A DNA stretch of 64,000 nucleotides from Rhizobium leguminosarum (GTDB lineage: Bacteria; Pseudomonadota; Alphaproteobacteria; Rhizobiales; Rhizobiaceae). Below, in pieces: positions 16,922-26,259 of the stretch (positions within the stretch are counted from its first letter, which is position 1; each line of letters begins with the position of its first letter). A program made the translations under genes and the position numbers. The stretch lies in the NCBI RefSeq assembly GCF_002953715.1, contig NZ_CP025016.1, positions 248,001 through 312,000 of the forward strand, read 5' to 3'. A model generated the notes under the pieces. That model did no database searches, was not told where the DNA came from, and was given only the letters and a program-made list of their open reading frames with translations.

Positions 16922-17836
16922 ATGGAGACACCGGTGGGCGAAGTCACGACCAAAGAAGCCTATCTACCCTTTCGCGACTATCACACCTGGTATCGCATCA
17001 CCGGTTCGCTGGAGAGCGGCAAGCTGCCTCTCGTCGTCGCCCATGGCGGGCCTGGCTGCACCCATGATTATGTCGATTCCTTTAAGGATATCGCCGCCCT
17101 CGACGGCCGTCCGGTCATCCATTACGACCAGCTCGGCAATGGCAACTCCACCCGCCTTCCGGAAAAGGGCCCGGATTTCTGGACGGTCAGCCTGTTTCTC
17201 GAGGAGCTGGACGCGCTGCTTTCCCATCTCGGCATTCAGCATCGTTACGCCTTCCTCGGCCAGTCCTGGGGCGGCATGCTTGGTGCCGAACATGCGGTGC
17301 GTCGGCCGCAAGGCCTGAAGGCACTTGTTATCGCCAACTCGCCGGCCAACATGCGCACCTGGGTTTCGGAGGCGAACCGGCTAAGGCAGGAACTGCCGAA
17401 AGAGGTGCAGGACACGCTGCTGAAGCATGAACTGGCGGGAAGCCTCACCGATCCGGAATATATCGCCGCCTCGCGCGTCTTCTATGACCGCCATGTCTGC
17501 CGGGTGGTGCCGTGGCCGCCTGAAGTGGCGCGGACCTTCGCGATCATGGACGAAGACAACACGGTCTACCGCAACATGAACGGCCCGACGGAATTTCACG
17601 TCATCGGTACGATGAAGGACTGGACGATCGAGAACAGGCTCGACCGCATCGAAGCCCCGACGCTGCTGATCTCGGGAAAATACGACGAGGCGACACCCTT
17701 GGTGGTAAGGCCTTATCTCGAACGCGTTCCGGGCTGCGAATGGGTGCTCTTCGAAAATTCCAGCCACATGCCGCATGTCGAGGAAAAGCAGCTTTGCCTG
17801 GCGACCGTTTCCGGTTTCCTGGCACGGCACGATTGA
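16922..17836 (+). CDS. pip: Proline iminopeptidase-like alpha/beta hydrolase (second copy)
   Basis: A 304-residue prolyl aminopeptidase-family hydrolase with HGGPG (41-45), GQSWGG with nucleophile Ser115, acid SGKYDE and His in NSSHMPH. It differs clearly from the first copy (GQSWGG versus GHSWGG), so this is not a recent duplication. Downstream of and in the same direction as the LuxR solo, behind its own copy of the 22-bp box. It is the closer counterpart of the XccR-pip and OryR-pip arrangements. Confidence 0.87.
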   Translation: METPVGEVTTKEAYLPFRDYHTWYRITGSLESGKLPLVVAHGGPGCTHDYVDSFKDIAALDGRPVIHYDQLGNGNSTRLPEKGPDFWTVSLFLEELDALLSHLGIQHRYAFLGQSWGGMLGAEHAVRRPQGLKALVIANSPANMRTWVSEANRLRQELPKEVQDTLLKHELAGSLTDPEYIAASRVFYDRHVCRVVPWPPEVARTFAIMDEDNTVYRNMNGPTEFHVIGTMKDWTIENRLDRIEAPTLLISGKYDEATPLVVRPYLERVPGCEWVLFENSSHMPHVEEKQLCLATVSGFLARHD

Positions 17837-17927
17837 GGAAGCGCGTGCGCCGGCTACACCGTTTCTTGCCGCGGCAGTGGCGCTTGCGATAGTCTCCGTC
17901 CCATTCAAGAGCGAATGGAACGGACCG

Positions 17928-18785
17928 ATGAACGATCATCCGCAAACAGAAAGCGCGACAATCCTCGCAACGAGCAGGGGCCGTGCCTGGCGCGGTCTGG
18001 AGGCCGAGCTTTTGCGCATTCCGCCCGGCCGCACGCATATTTCAGGCACGCCCTATCATCGCCTCGGAATCCATGTCGGCCGGCCGGTGCGGGCGAAATG
18101 CCGCTGTGACGGGCGGGAGCATCGCCGACTGCAGAAGCATGGCGATATCGACGTGGTGCCAGCCGGCCTTGATGGCGTCTGGGAGGACGACCGCGAATGC
18201 ATGATCCTGCGGCTGAAGATCAGCAAGGATCTTTTCCATCGGGCTGCGATCGATCTCGGCCGCGATCCCGCGGAGGCGATCGTGCCGCAATTTCAACTCC
18301 GCGATCCGCGGCTCGAGGCAATCGTCTGGGCCTTGAAAGCGGAACTCGAGGCGGATGTGCCGTCCGACAATCTCTATGCCGATACGCTGGCGACAGCCTT
18401 GGCGCTCCGTCTGGTCGAGGCGGGCAGCGGCAGCTCTCGCCCAGTGGGTAGCGGCAGAGCGCTCTCGCCCCGTCAGAAGCGGATGCTTGCCGACTACATC
18501 GAGGATAATCTCGACACGTCGCTTTCGCTTGCAGAACTGGCAGGTCTTGCCGGACTGAGCCTCTCGCACCTGAAGACGCAGTTTCGAAACAGTTTCGGCA
18601 TGCCGCCGCATCAGTATGTGATGCACCGCCGGATCTCGCGTGCCGAGGCACTGATCCGGAGCTCCAGCCTGCCGCTGAGCCAGATCGCGCTGGAAGCAGG
18701 CTTCGCGCATCAAAGCCATATGGCAAACAGCATGAAGCGGCTGGTCGGCGTCAGCCCCGGCACCATCGCCCGCCTGCGTAATTGA
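17928..18785 (+). CDS. AraC-family transcriptional regulator
   Basis: A 285-residue regulator with a C-terminal double helix-turn-helix of AraC type: LSLAELAGLAGLSLSHLKTQFRNSFGMPPHQYVMHRRISRAEALI, then LPLSQIALEAGFAHQSHMANSMKRLVGVSP. The N-terminal half is an unassigned sensor domain. The ATG at 17928 follows an open stretch overlapping the previous gene; the shorter form fits the family. It precedes an NmrA-like gene and may control it. Confidence 0.82.
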   Translation: MNDHPQTESATILATSRGRAWRGLEAELLRIPPGRTHISGTPYHRLGIHVGRPVRAKCRCDGREHRRLQKHGDIDVVPAGLDGVWEDDRECMILRLKISKDLFHRAAIDLGRDPAEAIVPQFQLRDPRLEAIVWALKAELEADVPSDNLYADTLATALALRLVEAGSGSSRPVGSGRALSPRQKRMLADYIEDNLDTSLSLAELAGLAGLSLSHLKTQFRNSFGMPPHQYVMHRRISRAEALIRSSSLPLSQIALEAGFAHQSHMANSMKRLVGVSPGTIARLRN

Positions 18786-18885
18786 CGAAAAATGGCCGAT
18801 CCTGCAACGGATCGGCTGAATGCGCAGGCAATGCCCCTGGCGGCAGTACATCTTCCTTCGACTGCGAACAGAGGAAGGAATGATC

Positions 18886-19761
18886 ATGTTTGTGATCTTC
18901 GGCGCCACCGGCAAGGTCGGCAAGGCAACGATAACAAGGCTTCGAGCCGAGGGCTCTCCCGTCAGGGCGGTGCTCCGTAGTCCCGCCAAGGCTGCACCCC
19001 TTGCGGCGCTCGGATGCGAGATCGCCATGGCCGAGGTCGGCGATGCCGATGCCATGGCCGTCGCGATGAGAGATGCGACGGCTGTACAGCTCATCTGCCC
19101 GATCGACCCTCGCACCGCCGATGCTAGCCGCCACATGCTGCAGTCGATCGCGCGGATGGCGGAGGCGATCGATGCCGCCCGGCCGCCGCGGGTCCTGGCG
19201 ATCTCGGATTACGGCGCACATCTCACGATTGATACCGGCGTTACCAGCCTGTTCCGTGCGATGGAGGAGCGGTTCCGGCAGTGCAGCCCCAGGATGGTCT
19301 TTCTGCGTTCGGCCGAACATATGGAAAACTGGGCACGCTACCTGAAGATCGCCGGTGAGACCGGCGTGATGCCGAGCACGCACCTACCGCTGTCGCGACC
19401 TTTCCCGACCGTCTCAGCCGCCGATATCGGCGATATGGCCGCAGACCTTCTGCTGACCGACGAGGATCATGGCCCTTCGCCGCGGATCATCCATGGCGAG
19501 GGGCCACGCGAATACACATCGCTCGACGTTGCGGCAGCTCTAAGTCAGCTGCTCGCGCGGAGCGTTGTCGCACGCGAACTGCCGCGCGCCGATTGGCTGG
19601 CAACGCTGATGCGCGCAGGACTTTCGGAAAGTTACGCCGATCTGATCGTCAGGCTCGGCGATGCGCACAACAAAGGCTTGATCGAAGCCGAAGCTGGCGT
19701 CGGCGAAATCCGCCGTGGCCGCACCGATATTTCCGCTGCCCTTGAGCGATTTCGTCCTTAA
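18886..19761 (+). CDS. NmrA-like NAD(P)-binding protein
   Basis: A 291-residue Rossmann protein of the atypical short-chain dehydrogenase (NmrA/YtfG) group: MFVIFGATGKVGKATITRLRAEG with GxxGxxG, then SAEHMENWARY and SAADIGDMAADLLL. Such proteins act as redox sensors or quinone reductases. GAGGAAGG lies seven bases before the ATG at 18886, which is preferred over the ATG at 18880. It is 100 bp downstream of the AraC regulator. Confidence 0.82.
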   Translation: MFVIFGATGKVGKATITRLRAEGSPVRAVLRSPAKAAPLAALGCEIAMAEVGDADAMAVAMRDATAVQLICPIDPRTADASRHMLQSIARMAEAIDAARPPRVLAISDYGAHLTIDTGVTSLFRAMEERFRQCSPRMVFLRSAEHMENWARYLKIAGETGVMPSTHLPLSRPFPTVSAADIGDMAADLLLTDEDHGPSPRIIHGEGPREYTSLDVAAALSQLLARSVVARELPRADWLATLMRAGLSESYADLIVRLGDAHNKGLIEAEAGVGEIRRGRTDISAALERFRP

Positions 19762-19818
19762 GTCCGGCAGGGCGCCTCGTGACGCTCCGCCCAAGCGCAT
19801 TGCGCGACGACAGAGTCT

Positions 19819-20730
19819 CTATCGGCGAACCAGCCATTTCTTGGCGACACGGCAAGACATCGTATAGGCCGGATCGAAGACGTTACCGACGTCATAGCGC
19901 ACCACCTGGCCGAGCAGATGGCTGGCCGCCGTCCTGTCCAGGCCGTAATCCGATGCCAGCCAATTCAGCATTTCGCTGGTCGCATGCTGGAGCGCCTGAT
20001 CGAGTGGCCGGGCGTTGCCGATGGTGAAGATGTCTTCGGCGGTTTCCCCGCGCGGCCAGATCAGTCCGCCCTTCTTTTCCACCCTCAGCCGCACCGTGAC
20101 TTCGAACGTCGTCTCGACGCCGGTTCCGACGATCTCGCCATCCCCTTGCACGGCATGACAGTCGCCGAGAAAGAACAGGGCGCCGGGAGCCGATACCGGG
20201 AAGCGGACGGTGGTGCCGGGGCCAAACAGCCGATAGTCCATGTTGCCGCCATATTCGCCGCTGGTCGCGGTCGATATCGCCTGGCCGAGGCTGGGCGCCA
20301 CGCCGAAACAGCCGATCATCGGGGCGAGGGGCAGAATGAAATTTTCGAGGCCGCCGACCGGCTCGGAAAGCCGCACGGTCAATGCCTCACGGTCGATGAC
20401 CCAGACGGCCATATCGCGCGCCGGCAGGTCACGAACCGTCTCGGGATCGACGACATTGGCGGCGACGACGCTGCGGGTAAAGCCCGTGTCCCTCGTCGGG
20501 ACCATGCTGATGATCTCGACCTTCAACGCATCTCCGGGTTCAGCACCTTCCACGAAGATCGGGCCGTTCATCGGATTGGGGCCGGATGTCTGCTTGACGC
20601 CGTCCTTGTCATACCCGACGGCGTCGAGCGTCTCAGTGACCACGATGTCGCCGTCGGCGATGTGCAGGGCCGGCGGAAGAGAGCCGATGACATTGTGAAA
20701 GCTCGTCGGAATGAAGCGGTGAGTGGTCAT
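19819..20730 (-). CDS. Acetamidase/formamidase family protein
   Basis: A 303-residue member of the FmdA/AmdA family: DGDIVVTETLDAVG, EGAEPGDALKVEI, FFLGDCHAVQGDGEIVGTGVET and LLGQVVRYDVGNVFDPAYTM. Enzymes of this family release ammonia from short-chain amides. The ATG at 20730 (MTTHRFIP) is chosen; the frame is open further upstream but without family similarity. It converges on the NmrA-like gene and has no obvious partner. Confidence 0.8.
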   Translation of the reverse strand: MTTHRFIPTSFHNVIGSLPPALHIADGDIVVTETLDAVGYDKDGVKQTSGPNPMNGPIFVEGAEPGDALKVEIISMVPTRDTGFTRSVVAANVVDPETVRDLPARDMAVWVIDREALTVRLSEPVGGLENFILPLAPMIGCFGVAPSLGQAISTATSGEYGGNMDYRLFGPGTTVRFPVSAPGALFFLGDCHAVQGDGEIVGTGVETTFEVTVRLRVEKKGGLIWPRGETAEDIFTIGNARPLDQALQHATSEMLNWLASDYGLDRTAASHLLGQVVRYDVGNVFDPAYTMSCRVAKKWLVRR

Positions 20731-20936
20731 GAGAACATGGCTCTCGCTCGTTCGAATATCATGAGCCTGCGGCTGAACTGCCCGGCGGAGAGAGTTCGAG
20801 ACTAGATCAGAGATTGCCTGCAATGCCAATATCCACAGTATCACCCGTAACATAGGGTTCGGCCGCAATTCCGGCGGCCGATGGGCAGGCTGTCAAAATC
20901 AACTCATCTTTGTGCACGCCGGGCAAGATTCGCGGA

Positions 20937-20970
20937 TGATCACGCCTCGACCGACGTCGAGGCGTGATCA
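20937..20970 (-). terminator. Terminator-like hairpin behind the outer-membrane protein gene
   Basis: TGATCACGCCTCGA and TCGAGGCGTGATCA form a perfect 14-bp stem around CCGACG, nine bases past the stop of the porin-like gene. There is no long T tract. Confidence 0.6.
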
Positions 20971-20979
20971 GATCGACGT

Positions 20980-21597
20980 TCAGAATTTGAAGCTGGTGCC
21001 GATTGTTACCTTTTGCTGATTAACCTCGAAATCGCCGAGCGCCGAGCCGAAATCCTTGCGTCCGAAGTCGTCATAACGATATTCAGCGCGCATCATAATA
21101 TTGTCGGTCAGGGCGCGCTCCACACCTCCACCGGCGGTCCAGCCAATCAGAATGTCGTCCTTCTTGCCAATTCCAGACACGTCGACTTCTCCACCCGCGG
21201 CCGCCAACCCCCCGGTTCCGTAGATCAGCGTACGGTCCAAGGCATATCCCACGCGGCCACGCGCCGAGCCATTCCATTTGAGGGAAACGTTGCTCCCATC
21301 CTTCCAGTTGTAGTTGAAGTCATTCTCGATACCGAAGATGAATGGGCCGTGCTGAAAATTATATCCGCCGTAGATACCCGTCGAACCTCCATCCAGATCC
21401 TGCTCGGAACCGTTGAGGTAGCTCGCATGTGTCGAGGTGTATCCGCCTTGAAGCCCGAGATAAAATCCCGACCAGTCGAAGGCCGACTGGGTCTGTCCCT
21501 GTTGAACGTAAGCAGGATCCTGAACCACGGCATCGGCGGCAAAGGCCGGCACCGCCGAGAAAGCCACGGCGGCCAGCGCGATTATCTTTGTGTACAT
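20980..21597 (-). CDS. Outer-membrane beta-barrel protein (Omp25/31, RopB-like)
   Basis: A 205-residue protein with a Sec signal (MYTKIIALAAVAFSAVPAFA, cut before ADA) and the opening strand DWSGFYLGLQGGY typical of the rhizobial/Brucella small outer-membrane proteins. Alternating aromatic and polar strands run to the C-terminal Phe (VTIGTSFKF) recognised by the Bam machinery. Monocistronic, divergent from the fhuCDB-like operon. Confidence 0.85.
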   Translation of the reverse strand: MYTKIIALAAVAFSAVPAFAADAVVQDPAYVQQGQTQSAFDWSGFYLGLQGGYTSTHASYLNGSEQDLDGGSTGIYGGYNFQHGPFIFGIENDFNYNWKDGSNVSLKWNGSARGRVGYALDRTLIYGTGGLAAAGGEVDVSGIGKKDDILIGWTAGGGVERALTDNIMMRAEYRYDDFGRKDFGSALGDFEVNQQKVTIGTSFKF

Positions 21598-21901
21598 TAA
21601 AGTGCCTCGTCATTTCGATGATTGGAGAAGGCTTCAGCAAACCGGCAAGTCGGCTGGGACCGATGCATTATGCTGCGGTTCGGTATTGCGGTTTGCACTT
21701 TATTGTTGAGATATGTTGCGACCTTGGGCGTCCTGGAGACGGCGCGTTGCACTTGGAAAAGTCAACCTGACCAGGTGGCCGAAAGGCCTGCCTCCCGCAT
21801 GAGGATGCCGAGTCGCCAGGCAGCGATATTGAAGCGACGAAAATAGTTGATTGCTAGTCTCATCTTTAGTACCGAGCTATCACCCGGTTAAAGGATGTCA
21901 C
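21598..21901. other. Divergent intergenic region, omp / fhuCDB-like operon
   Basis: 304 bp without a supported gene. It must hold the promoters of the outer-membrane protein (leftward) and the iron-uptake operon (rightward). Apart from the TGA-N9-TCA element at 21848-21862, no clear structure was seen. Confidence 0.6.
21848..21862 (+). promoter_or_regulatory. Candidate RirA iron-responsive operator (IRO)
   Basis: TGA-TTGCTAGTC-TCA fits the rhizobial IRO consensus TGA-N9-TCA. It lies 40 bp before the fhuC-like start. The pattern is short and can occur by chance; its position before an iron operon is what makes it credible. Confidence 0.45.
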
Positions 21902-22714
21902 GTGGCTATGCTCCCCCCGACGCAAGATCCGCCTCGAACGGCTGAAACTTTTGTCGCCGAAAATATAGGTCTTTCGATAGAGGGGAACGAGATTCTCCGC
22001 GACGTAAGTCTTAAATTTCCGGCAGGAGAAGTTGTGGCACTGGTCGGCCACAACGGCTCCGGCAAATCCAGTCTTCTCAAGATGTTGGCTCGCCAGCTCG
22101 TGCCGAGCGCCGGATCGATTTTTTACGGCAACCGGGATCTTAGGATGTATAGCGAACGCGTCTTTGCTCGTTCGGTCGCATATCTGCCCCAGGATGTCAC
22201 GACCGGATCGGACATGACGGTCCGCGAGCTTGTGGGATGCGGTCGCTATCCGTGGCACGGGGCGCTTGGCCGCTTCACCAAGAACGATGAAGGGAAAGTC
22301 GAGGAAGCCCTCCGAGCAACGCATATCGAGAAGTTCGCCGACCGTATCGTCGGAACACTGTCAGGCGGTGAGCGGCAACGTGCCTGGATCGCGATGCTGA
22401 TCGCTCAGGATGCCCGGTGCCTGTTGCTCGACGAACCGACTGCGGCACTCGATGTTGCTCATCAGATTGAGGTGCTCTCCCTTGTGCGACGCCTGGCGCA
22501 CGAGGTTGGAAGCAGTGTCGTCATCGTTCTCCACGACATCAACATGGCCGCTCGCTTCTGCGATCGGATCCATGCATTGAAACGCGGTCGCGTTGTTGCG
22601 AGCGGAACGCCGAGCGCGATCCTTGCGCCAAACACGCTGCAAGAGATCTATGGGATCGATATGGACGTGATCTCGGCGCCCAACCTGCCTTATCCGCTCG
22701 CTTATGTTTGCTGA
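21902..22714 (+). CDS. fhuC: Iron-siderophore ABC transporter ATP-binding protein (FhuC-like)
   Basis: A 270-residue ATPase: Walker A VGHNGSGKSSLLK, signature LSGGERQRAW, Walker B CLLLDEPTAALD, and the FhuC-type start AENIGLSIEGNEILRDVSL. AAGGA sits six bases before the GTG at 21902, twelve before an in-frame ATG at 21908, so the GTG is preferred. Gene order ATPase - binding protein - fused permease is that of fhuCDB. It energises ferric hydroxamate-type siderophore uptake; exact siderophore inferred. Confidence 0.87.
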   Translation: MAMLPPTQDPPRTAETFVAENIGLSIEGNEILRDVSLKFPAGEVVALVGHNGSGKSSLLKMLARQLVPSAGSIFYGNRDLRMYSERVFARSVAYLPQDVTTGSDMTVRELVGCGRYPWHGALGRFTKNDEGKVEEALRATHIEKFADRIVGTLSGGERQRAWIAMLIAQDARCLLLDEPTAALDVAHQIEVLSLVRRLAHEVGSSVVIVLHDINMAARFCDRIHALKRGRVVASGTPSAILAPNTLQEIYGIDMDVISAPNLPYPLAYVC

Positions 22715-22727
22715 GGCTAATCGTGCA

Positions 22728-23606
22728 ATGGGTGTTACGCGGCGCTCCTTTTTGCAGTTTGCGGCGGTCTCGGTCGTTCCCGCTCCGCTGTTTGCGCAGT
22801 CGATTGGCCCAAGGATCGTCAGCCTCGACTATGGCCTTGCGTCCACTCTTTTATCCCTGGGATTGCCTCCCGTCGGGATCTCGGACCTCGCCGATTGGGA
22901 CAGATGGGTTGTCGAGCCGCCGATGCCAAAATCCGTCGTCGATATTGGCAGTTCGTTCGAGGTCAATTTTGAAATTCTCGTCACGCTGAAGCCCGACATT
23001 ATCTTGACCACACCTTACCTGGATGAGCTGCTGCCCAAGCTACAGTCGGTGGCGAAAGTCGTTCGGCTGGAAGTCTTTACGCCGGGCATTGGATCTATCC
23101 TTCCCGCTGCCATCGCGGCGACGCGCAGATTGGCTGGTGAGCTTGGTCGCGAGAATGAAGCAGAGCAGTTCCTTGCGCGAGCCGATGCCTTCTTCGAGCG
23201 ATGCCGCAGCCGGCTGGCAGGCAAGAACCTGCCGCCAGTCGCTCTCGTGAATTTCATGGATGCCCGCCATGTCCGCATCTATTCGAGTCCTGGGCTGTTC
23301 CACAATGTGCTCGAGCGCATCGGTGTCCGGAACGCCTGGTCCAGAGAGTCGAATTACTGGGGTTTTGAAACGATCGGGATTGAAGATCTCTCCAAGATCA
23401 CCGATCCGGACGCACGTCTGATCGCCTTTGACCCTGTTCCTCCGGACGTTCTTCCGAAGCTCGCTCAGAGCCCTCTGTGGAACAGGCTTGCGTTTGCACG
23501 TCCAGGCCATCTGTCGATTCTGCCGCCAGCCCTGATGTTTGGCATGGTGAACGAGGCCATGCGCTTCGCGAGCCTTTTGACAGATCTTCTGGAAAAAGAG
23601 GCATGA
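22728..23606 (+). CDS. fhuD: Iron-siderophore periplasmic binding protein (FhuD-like)
   Basis: A 292-residue FhuD-class binding protein with a Tat signal (TRRSFLQFAAVSVVPAPLFAQ) and the class III fold landmarks PRIVSLDYGLASTLLSLGLPPVGISD and KPDIILTTPYLDELLPKL. FhuD proteins bind ferric hydroxamates. TGAGG precedes the ATG at 22728 by 11 bases; an upstream ATG at 22704, inside the fhuC end, has no ribosome site. Overlaps the permease start by 4 bases. Confidence 0.85.
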   Translation: MGVTRRSFLQFAAVSVVPAPLFAQSIGPRIVSLDYGLASTLLSLGLPPVGISDLADWDRWVVEPPMPKSVVDIGSSFEVNFEILVTLKPDIILTTPYLDELLPKLQSVAKVVRLEVFTPGIGSILPAAIAATRRLAGELGRENEAEQFLARADAFFERCRSRLAGKNLPPVALVNFMDARHVRIYSSPGLFHNVLERIGVRNAWSRESNYWGFETIGIEDLSKITDPDARLIAFDPVPPDVLPKLAQSPLWNRLAFARPGHLSILPPALMFGMVNEAMRFASLLTDLLEKEA

Positions 23607-25576
23607 TAATATCCCGTCGCGACAATATCGGGCCAGCCGTTGTCTTCCTCCTCCTGATTTGCGGTGGAGGCGTGGCATCGTGGTTTCTTGCCGCTCCTGC
23701 GCTGTCTGAAATGGCTCAAGGGGACTACGATGTCACGCGAATGGTGTTGTACTATTCGACGCTTCCCCGTCTTGCGACGGCGCTCATTGCCGGAGCCGCG
23801 CTTGCATTGTCTGGTGCGCTGTTTCAGCAAGTTTTGCGAAATCCGCTCGCCGATCCCACCACCCTCGGCGTGTCGGCCGGCGCAAACCTGGCGCTGGTGG
23901 TGACATCTCTGTTTCTCCCGGACCTGCTGGGCGCCGGCCGTGATCTTGTCGCTCTGATCGGCAGCGCGACCGCGGCTGTGATCGTCGTCAGCCTTGGGGC
24001 GCGCCGCGGTTTTTCGCCTTATTCACTTGTTCTGTCGGGGCTGGTTCTCAGTCTATGGTGTGGCGGCCTCTCTGCCATCCTGACCTATTTGAACCAGCGC
24101 TACCTCTCGAGCCTGTTCATCTGGGGCGCCGGCTCGCTGGCACAGCAAAGCTGGGTCATTCCCTTATCGCTTCTTTGGAAGTTGGGCATAGTCGCCATCG
24201 TCTGCACTTTCGTGATCCGACCGCTTTCGCTGCTCGATCTTGGCGAGAGCAGTTCCACGGCACTCGGCGTCCGATTGCTCCGCCTGCGTTTCGTTGTCGT
24301 GGCGCTGGCTGTCGCACTTGCTGCATTTGTCACGAGTGCCGTTGGGGTCATTGGTTTCATTGGATTGGTCGCGCCGACGATTGCGCGATTGTCCGGAGCA
24401 CGGCGTCCAGCACAGCTCATCTTCTGGTCACCCCTGATCGGCGCCGGGCTGCTTCTTTTCGCCGACTCCGTTCTGCAACTCGTCGCAGGCGGGCTTGGCG
24501 ATTTTTTGCCGACGGGGGCGGTAACAGCCATCTTCGGTTCGCCGCTGCTTCTCGCGCTCCTGCCTCGGCTGAAGATCCGTCATAGATTACAGCAATCGCC
24601 GGCATTCAGACGGTCACGCCGGTGGGATGGAACCGCACCTGTTATCATCGCGGCTGCCGGCCTGCTCGCGCTGTTGATGGTTAGCGTTTTTTTCGGACGT
24701 GACGTCAATGGCAGCTGGGCTTTTACATCAGGCGAATTCTCGTACGATGTCCTTGCGATCAGGATACCGAAAATCCTCGCCGCCCTGACATCGGGCGCGA
24801 TGCTTGCGGTCGCGGGCTCGATCCTTCAGCGGCTGACCGGAAACGAAATGGCAAGTCCCGAAGTTCTAGGAATCAGTGCCGGTGCGACCTTCGGCGTTGC
24901 GATTGCCCTCTTTGCCGTCGCTCCAGGGTTTTCCGGTCAATTTGCATTTGCCGTGGCAGGTGCGATCAGTGTGCTTGTCGTCATCTTCGCCAGCTCCCGG
25001 CGATCCGCGTTCGCTCCGGAGCGAGTCCTGCTTGCGGGCATTGCCCTAAGCGCGATGGTCGATGCCGTCGTCGGCGTGTTGAGCTCGACGGGAGATCCGA
25101 GAGCAGTTCTGCTGATGCGGTGGATGAGCGGGTCCACCTATCTTATCGAGGGGTCGACCGCCGCAACGGAGGTGGCGCTCGGCGCCGTGCTGATTGCCGT
25201 CTCGCTCGCCGTACGCCGCTGGCTTGACATACTTCCCCTTGGGCCGTCTCCCTCGGCGGCGGTCGGTATACCATTGGCGAAATCGCGATTTGCGCTTTTT
25301 GGCCTCGCAGGATTGCTGACGGCTGCCGCGACGCTGACGGTTGGCCCATTGTCATTCATTGGCCTCATGGGACCTCACCTTGCGCGGGAGGCGGGATTGG
25401 CACGCGCGCTGCCGCAAATGGTTGGTGCCGCTCTGATCGGAGGGGGGCTTATGGTTGCTGCCGATTTCGTCGGCCGCACGATCGTATCGCCCTACCAGAT
25501 TCCGGCCGGTCTTGTTTCCGCACTCATCGGCGCACCGTTCTTGATGCTGTTGATGCGGAAGCGCGCTGTCGGCTGA
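23603..25576 (+). CDS. fhuB: Iron-siderophore ABC transporter fused permease (FhuB-like)
   Basis: A 657-residue permease made of two FecCD halves, the diagnostic FhuB architecture. First half: LPRLATALIAGAALALSGALFQQVLRNPLADPTTLGVSAGANLALV; second half: IPKILAALTSGAMLAVAGSILQRLTGNEMASPEVLGISAGATFGVA. About 20 membrane helices are expected. The ATGA overlap with the binding-protein gene supports the start at 23603. Confidence 0.92.
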   Translation: MIISRRDNIGPAVVFLLLICGGGVASWFLAAPALSEMAQGDYDVTRMVLYYSTLPRLATALIAGAALALSGALFQQVLRNPLADPTTLGVSAGANLALVVTSLFLPDLLGAGRDLVALIGSATAAVIVVSLGARRGFSPYSLVLSGLVLSLWCGGLSAILTYLNQRYLSSLFIWGAGSLAQQSWVIPLSLLWKLGIVAIVCTFVIRPLSLLDLGESSSTALGVRLLRLRFVVVALAVALAAFVTSAVGVIGFIGLVAPTIARLSGARRPAQLIFWSPLIGAGLLLFADSVLQLVAGGLGDFLPTGAVTAIFGSPLLLALLPRLKIRHRLQQSPAFRRSRRWDGTAPVIIAAAGLLALLMVSVFFGRDVNGSWAFTSGEFSYDVLAIRIPKILAALTSGAMLAVAGSILQRLTGNEMASPEVLGISAGATFGVAIALFAVAPGFSGQFAFAVAGAISVLVVIFASSRRSAFAPERVLLAGIALSAMVDAVVGVLSSTGDPRAVLLMRWMSGSTYLIEGSTAATEVALGAVLIAVSLAVRRWLDILPLGPSPSAAVGIPLAKSRFALFGLAGLLTAAATLTVGPLSFIGLMGPHLAREAGLARALPQMVGAALIGGGLMVAADFVGRTIVSPYQIPAGLVSALIGAPFLMLLMRKRAVG

Positions 25577-25605
25577 GGGTTGCCTACGCAACACCATCAA
25601 CGATC

Positions 25606-26259
25606 TCACCTTGGCGTCGTCGCATTCGCCGGCAGGTTGGCCCTGCCTTTTGCTCCGAGGCGGGCCAATACGGGCGGGGAGAACGGCCGGCCGGACCATT
25701 TCAATACGCTTTCGCGAAAGACCTGTCGCTCCTCCTCGGAGGCGAACGATCTGGCCGGCCACGGATGAGAAACCATTCTGGACATCCAAAAGTGGAAAGT
25801 TCCGGCATCCTCTTCGAGCGCATAGAGCGAATCCCACGTACATGTGACCGTCTGACCCAGGACCGTGTAGTTGATGCCGCTCTGGTCCACGGTAGACTCG
25901 ACGGGTCTGCCGATAGCTTCCGCCTTCACCAGTCGCCGGCGATACGTGGAACGCAGGAATCGCCGGATTGGCCCGAGCAGCAGAAAAGCCCCGAGCGTGC
26001 CAGCAACGATTGTTGCGAGGACATAGATAGCGAATATCCAGATGTCACCCGCCTGCCATTTGTCGAAATTGGTGATCAGCGCAACGAACAGCGCAACGAT
26101 TCCCGCTGCCCCGACGGTTGGACCGGGTGGCAGAAGCTGGCGCGATGCATGCTGGATATCAAGATGGTCGTCGAGTTCTAAAGCGAAAGTTTTGCGGAAA
26201 CCGGGCCGATCCGGAAACGGCCAAATTTTCGGGACTGAGCCCGGGGAACTCTCGGACAT
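25606..26259 (-). CDS. YcxB-like membrane protein of unknown function
   Basis: A 217-residue protein with two central hydrophobic helices (PTVGAAGIVALFVALITNF and IWIFAIYVLATIVAGTLGAFLLLG) and a soluble C-terminal part with YcxB-like features (STVDQSGINYTVLGQTVTCTWDSLYALEED). The ATG at 26259 has AGG six bases upstream. It lies between fhuB (convergent) and the TonB receptor, perhaps only by position. Function unknown. Confidence 0.72.
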   Translation of the reverse strand: MSESSPGSVPKIWPFPDRPGFRKTFALELDDHLDIQHASRQLLPPGPTVGAAGIVALFVALITNFDKWQAGDIWIFAIYVLATIVAGTLGAFLLLGPIRRFLRSTYRRRLVKAEAIGRPVESTVDQSGINYTVLGQTVTCTWDSLYALEEDAGTFHFWMSRMVSHPWPARSFASEEERQVFRESVLKWSGRPFSPPVLARLGAKGRANLPANATTPR

